Below are positions 4,830 to 6,366 of a DNA stretch of 6,366 bases, one piece after another (within the stretch, counting starts at the first letter, position 1; each line of letters starts with the position of its first letter). Origin of the DNA: Caulobacteraceae bacterium UBA6225 (GTDB taxonomy: Bacteria > Pseudomonadota > Alphaproteobacteria > Caulobacterales > Caulobacteraceae). The DNA lies in the NCBI GenBank assembly GCA_002441055.1, contig DJWR01000228.1:4664-11029 (forward strand), read 5' to 3'. The notes beneath the pieces were generated by a model. That model worked only from the letters and a program-made list of their open reading frames with translations, made no database searches and was not told where the DNA came from. The position numbers and the translations under genes are program-made.

Positions 4830-6366
4830 TCACTCCTCCGGCGCAGCCACTCCCGGTCCGTCCGTCTTCAAGAACTCAGCCGTCGCCTCGATGGCCTCCA
4901 CCAGGCCCAGGCGCTGGATCTCCACGCCCGGCGGCAGGCTGGAGAACAGGCGGGTGGGGGCGGCCGCATCCAGCATGACAAAGACCCCCTTGTCGTCGGC
5001 CCGGCGGATCAGGCGGCCGAAGGCCTGGGCGATGCGGCCCCGGGCGATGGAGTCGTCATAGCCCTTGCCGCCAAAGCGGACCCGGCGGGCCTTGTGCAGG
5101 ATGTCAGGGCGCGGCCACGGCACCCGGTCAAAGACCAGCAGGCGCAGGGACCGACCCGGCACATCGACGCCGTCCCGGACCGCGTCGGTGCCCAGCAGGC
5201 AGGCGTCCTCCTCGGCCCGGAAGATGTCCACCAGGGCGCCGACCTCGAGGGCGTCCATATGCTGGGCGTAGAGGGCCAGGCCCTTGTCGGCCAGGGGGGC
5301 GGCGATGCGCTCATGCACCGCGCGCAGCCGGCGAATGGCGGTGAACAGGCCAAGGCCGCCGCCGCCCGCCGCCAGGAACAGCTCGCGCATGGCCGCGGCC
5401 ACCTGGCGGGGATCGTCCTTGCCCACATCGGTGACCACGAAGGCCCGCGCATTGGCGGCGTAGTCGAAGGGCGAGGCGAGCTTCAGGGTCTTGGGCCGGT
5501 CAGGCAGGCGCGCAGCCCCGGTGCGCATCTCGGCCAGCGCAAACGGATCATCCAGGCCCGGATCGGCCAGGGTGGCGCTGGTCACCAGCACCCCGTGGGC
5601 CGGCGCGATGACGGCGTTGGTCAGGGGCTCGGTGGGATCGACCCAATGCCTGCGACAGGCGGCGTCCACCACCCGGCCATAAAGGAAGGTGGCGTCGAAC
5701 CAATCGACGAAGTCCGGGTCGTCCTCGGCGTCCTCGTCAATGGCCCGCAGCATGGAGCGCCAGGCCGGCAGCGTCATGCGCGCCCGGCGATCCAGCCCCC
5801 GCAGCGCCCCTTCGATCCGCGCCCGCTCGCTCGGCCCCAGCGTCGCAGCCTCGGCGTCGAGCAGGTCCTCCAGATGCCGGGCGAGCGCCAGCAGAGGCGC
5901 CTCGATGCGGGCGAGCGCTGCGGCGGCCTCCCGGGCGGTGTCGCGCACCAGATCGAGCGCCGGCCGCGCGGCGCACTCCATGCCCACCTCCGACGGTGCG
6001 GCCCGCGCACGAAGTTGCTCCAGCACGGCGACCAGGAAGGCCTCGATGGCGCCGATGGGGTTCACCTCGCCAGTGGCCGGCGCGATGCGGCCAGACCAGC
6101 CCTCGCCCGGCAGGGCGGCGGCCGCATGCAGGGCGGCCAGCAGGGCGCGCTTGGCCTCGTCGGCGTCGCCCAGCACATCCATCAGCCGGGCCTCCAGCCC
6201 CCGTCCCCGGCGACCCCGGCCCTCAGGCCCCCGCAGCCAGCGGCGCAGCTCGGCAGCCTCGGCGCCGGAGATGGCGGCGGAAAAGGCGCTGTCGGCGGCC
6301 TCGAACAGGTGGTGGCCCTCGTCGAACACCAGGCGCTTTAAGTGCGCGGTCTCACTGTCGGCCTTG
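4830..6366 (-). CDS. dinG: DinG-family (COG1199, SF2/XPD-like) ATP-dependent DNA helicase, C-terminal part
   Basis: Partial: 511 codons plus TGA (4832-4830); the frame is open through the right edge. Walker A, any Fe-S cysteine cluster and the start lie outside. Visible motifs, numbered from the first whole codon (6365), are VFDEGHH (13-19), the Walker B / motif II box with Gly where DEAH has Ala; VLVTSATLADPG (about 260-271), motif III; SPFDY (298-302); GLGLFTAIRRL (337-347), motif IV region; TDAVRDGVDVPG (393-404), motif V; and IAQAFGRLIRRADDKGVFVMLD (445-466), motif VI with the arginine fingers. Motifs V and VI are typical of DinG/XPD-like 5'-3' helicases that unwind DNA forks, R-loops and D-loops during repair. 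Residues about 45-56 are an Arg/Gly-rich low-complexity loop. A GTG at 6329 is not the start: it is the Val of the Walker B strand. Convergent with the SMR gene. Family is confident; orthology to E. coli dinG itself is less so. Confidence 0.9.
   Translation of the reverse strand, partial: KADSETAHLKRLVFDEGHHLFEAADSAFSAAISGAEAAELRRWLRGPEGRGRRGRGLEARLMDVLGDADEAKRALLAALHAAAALPGEGWSGRIAPATGEVNPIGAIEAFLVAVLEQLRARAAPSEVGMECAARPALDLVRDTAREAAAALARIEAPLLALARHLEDLLDAEAATLGPSERARIEGALRGLDRRARMTLPAWRSMLRAIDEDAEDDPDFVDWFDATFLYGRVVDAACRRHWVDPTEPLTNAVIAPAHGVLVTSATLADPGLDDPFALAEMRTGAARLPDRPKTLKLASPFDYAANARAFVVTDVGKDDPRQVAAAMRELFLAAGGGGLGLFTAIRRLRAVHERIAAPLADKGLALYAQHMDALEVGALVDIFRAEEDACLLGTDAVRDGVDVPGRSLRLLVFDRVPWPRPDILHKARRVRFGGKGYDDSIARGRIAQAFGRLIRRADDKGVFVMLDAAAPTRLFSSLPPGVEIQRLGLVEAIEATAEFLKTDGPGVAAPEE

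Noticed and set aside
4498..5061. Short hypothetical proteins on both strands across the intergenic repeats (for example a frame containing VFMDPRIKSGGD)
   Set aside because: These are translations of the palindromic repeats, a well-known source of false hypothetical proteins, with no ribosome site or conserved fold.
6327..6329. GTG as the start codon of the helicase
   Set aside because: The frame stays open upstream to the window edge (KADSETAHLKRL) and the GTG encodes the Val of the Walker B strand, so a start here would remove the ATPase core.
5094..6341. 415-codon open frame on the plus strand, opposite the helicase
   Set aside because: It is an antisense shadow of G+C-rich coding sequence: its composition is Gly, Gln, Arg and His-rich without a recognisable domain, while the minus strand carries all the helicase motifs in order.
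1..6366. CRISPR array, tRNA, rRNA, insertion sequence or prophage signal
   Set aside because: I see no regularly spaced direct repeats, no cloverleaf or rRNA segments, no transposase or integrase motifs, and no shift in base composition between genes.

Overview
The window is G+C-rich (about two thirds by eye), with codon third positions dominated by G and C. Gene content and order point to an alphaproteobacterium, most likely of the Caulobacteraceae (Caulobacter/Phenylobacterium-like). The supports are a DUF2125 protein, a ChaC-type cyclotransferase, a chorismate mutase / HisC-like aminotransferase / cyclohexadienyl dehydrogenase cluster, and the CGTCAT...GGATCC and GTCAC...GGTCCATGAACAC intergenic palindromes typical of these genomes. 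The family assignment is inference from motifs, not a search.

Layout. Positions 1-155 (minus) hold the N-terminal 51 codons of a glutathione-degrading gamma-glutamylcyclotransferase (ChaC type), cut by the window edge. It diverges across 36 bp from a plus-strand DUF2125 membrane-anchored protein (192-1226). A 97-bp gap with a strong 13-bp bulged hairpin precedes a plus-strand run of four tightly packed genes. These are chorismate mutase with an unusual C-terminal half (1324-2148), a HisC-like PLP aminotransferase (2186-3307), an NAD-type prephenate/cyclohexadienyl dehydrogenase (3307-4236) and an EmrE-type SMR efflux protein (4236-4565). The last two junctions are TGATG overlaps, so translation is probably coupled. 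Positions 4566-4829 hold no gene but carry two composite inverted-repeat elements. From the right edge a minus-strand DinG-family (COG1199) helicase runs to its stop at 4830; its Walker A motif, any Fe-S domain and its start lie outside the window.

How the genes work together. Chorismate mutase makes prephenate, the dehydrogenase oxidises and decarboxylates it to 4-hydroxyphenylpyruvate (or arogenate to tyrosine), and the HisC-like aminotransferase can supply the transamination. The three genes could therefore encode a complete chorismate-to-tyrosine route. A hisC-like gene beside tyrC is a known arrangement in alphaproteobacteria. The SMR gene at the end has no obvious place in the pathway.

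Nothing here is a clear new defence, mobile or RNA system. The points most worth checking are the C-terminal half of the chorismate mutase (it looks like a reduced prephenate dehydratase-ACT remnant), the Arg in place of the usual active-site Asp in that enzyme, the coupled SMR gene, two hairpins in the leaders of the aromatic genes, and the paired palindromic repeats between the convergent genes.
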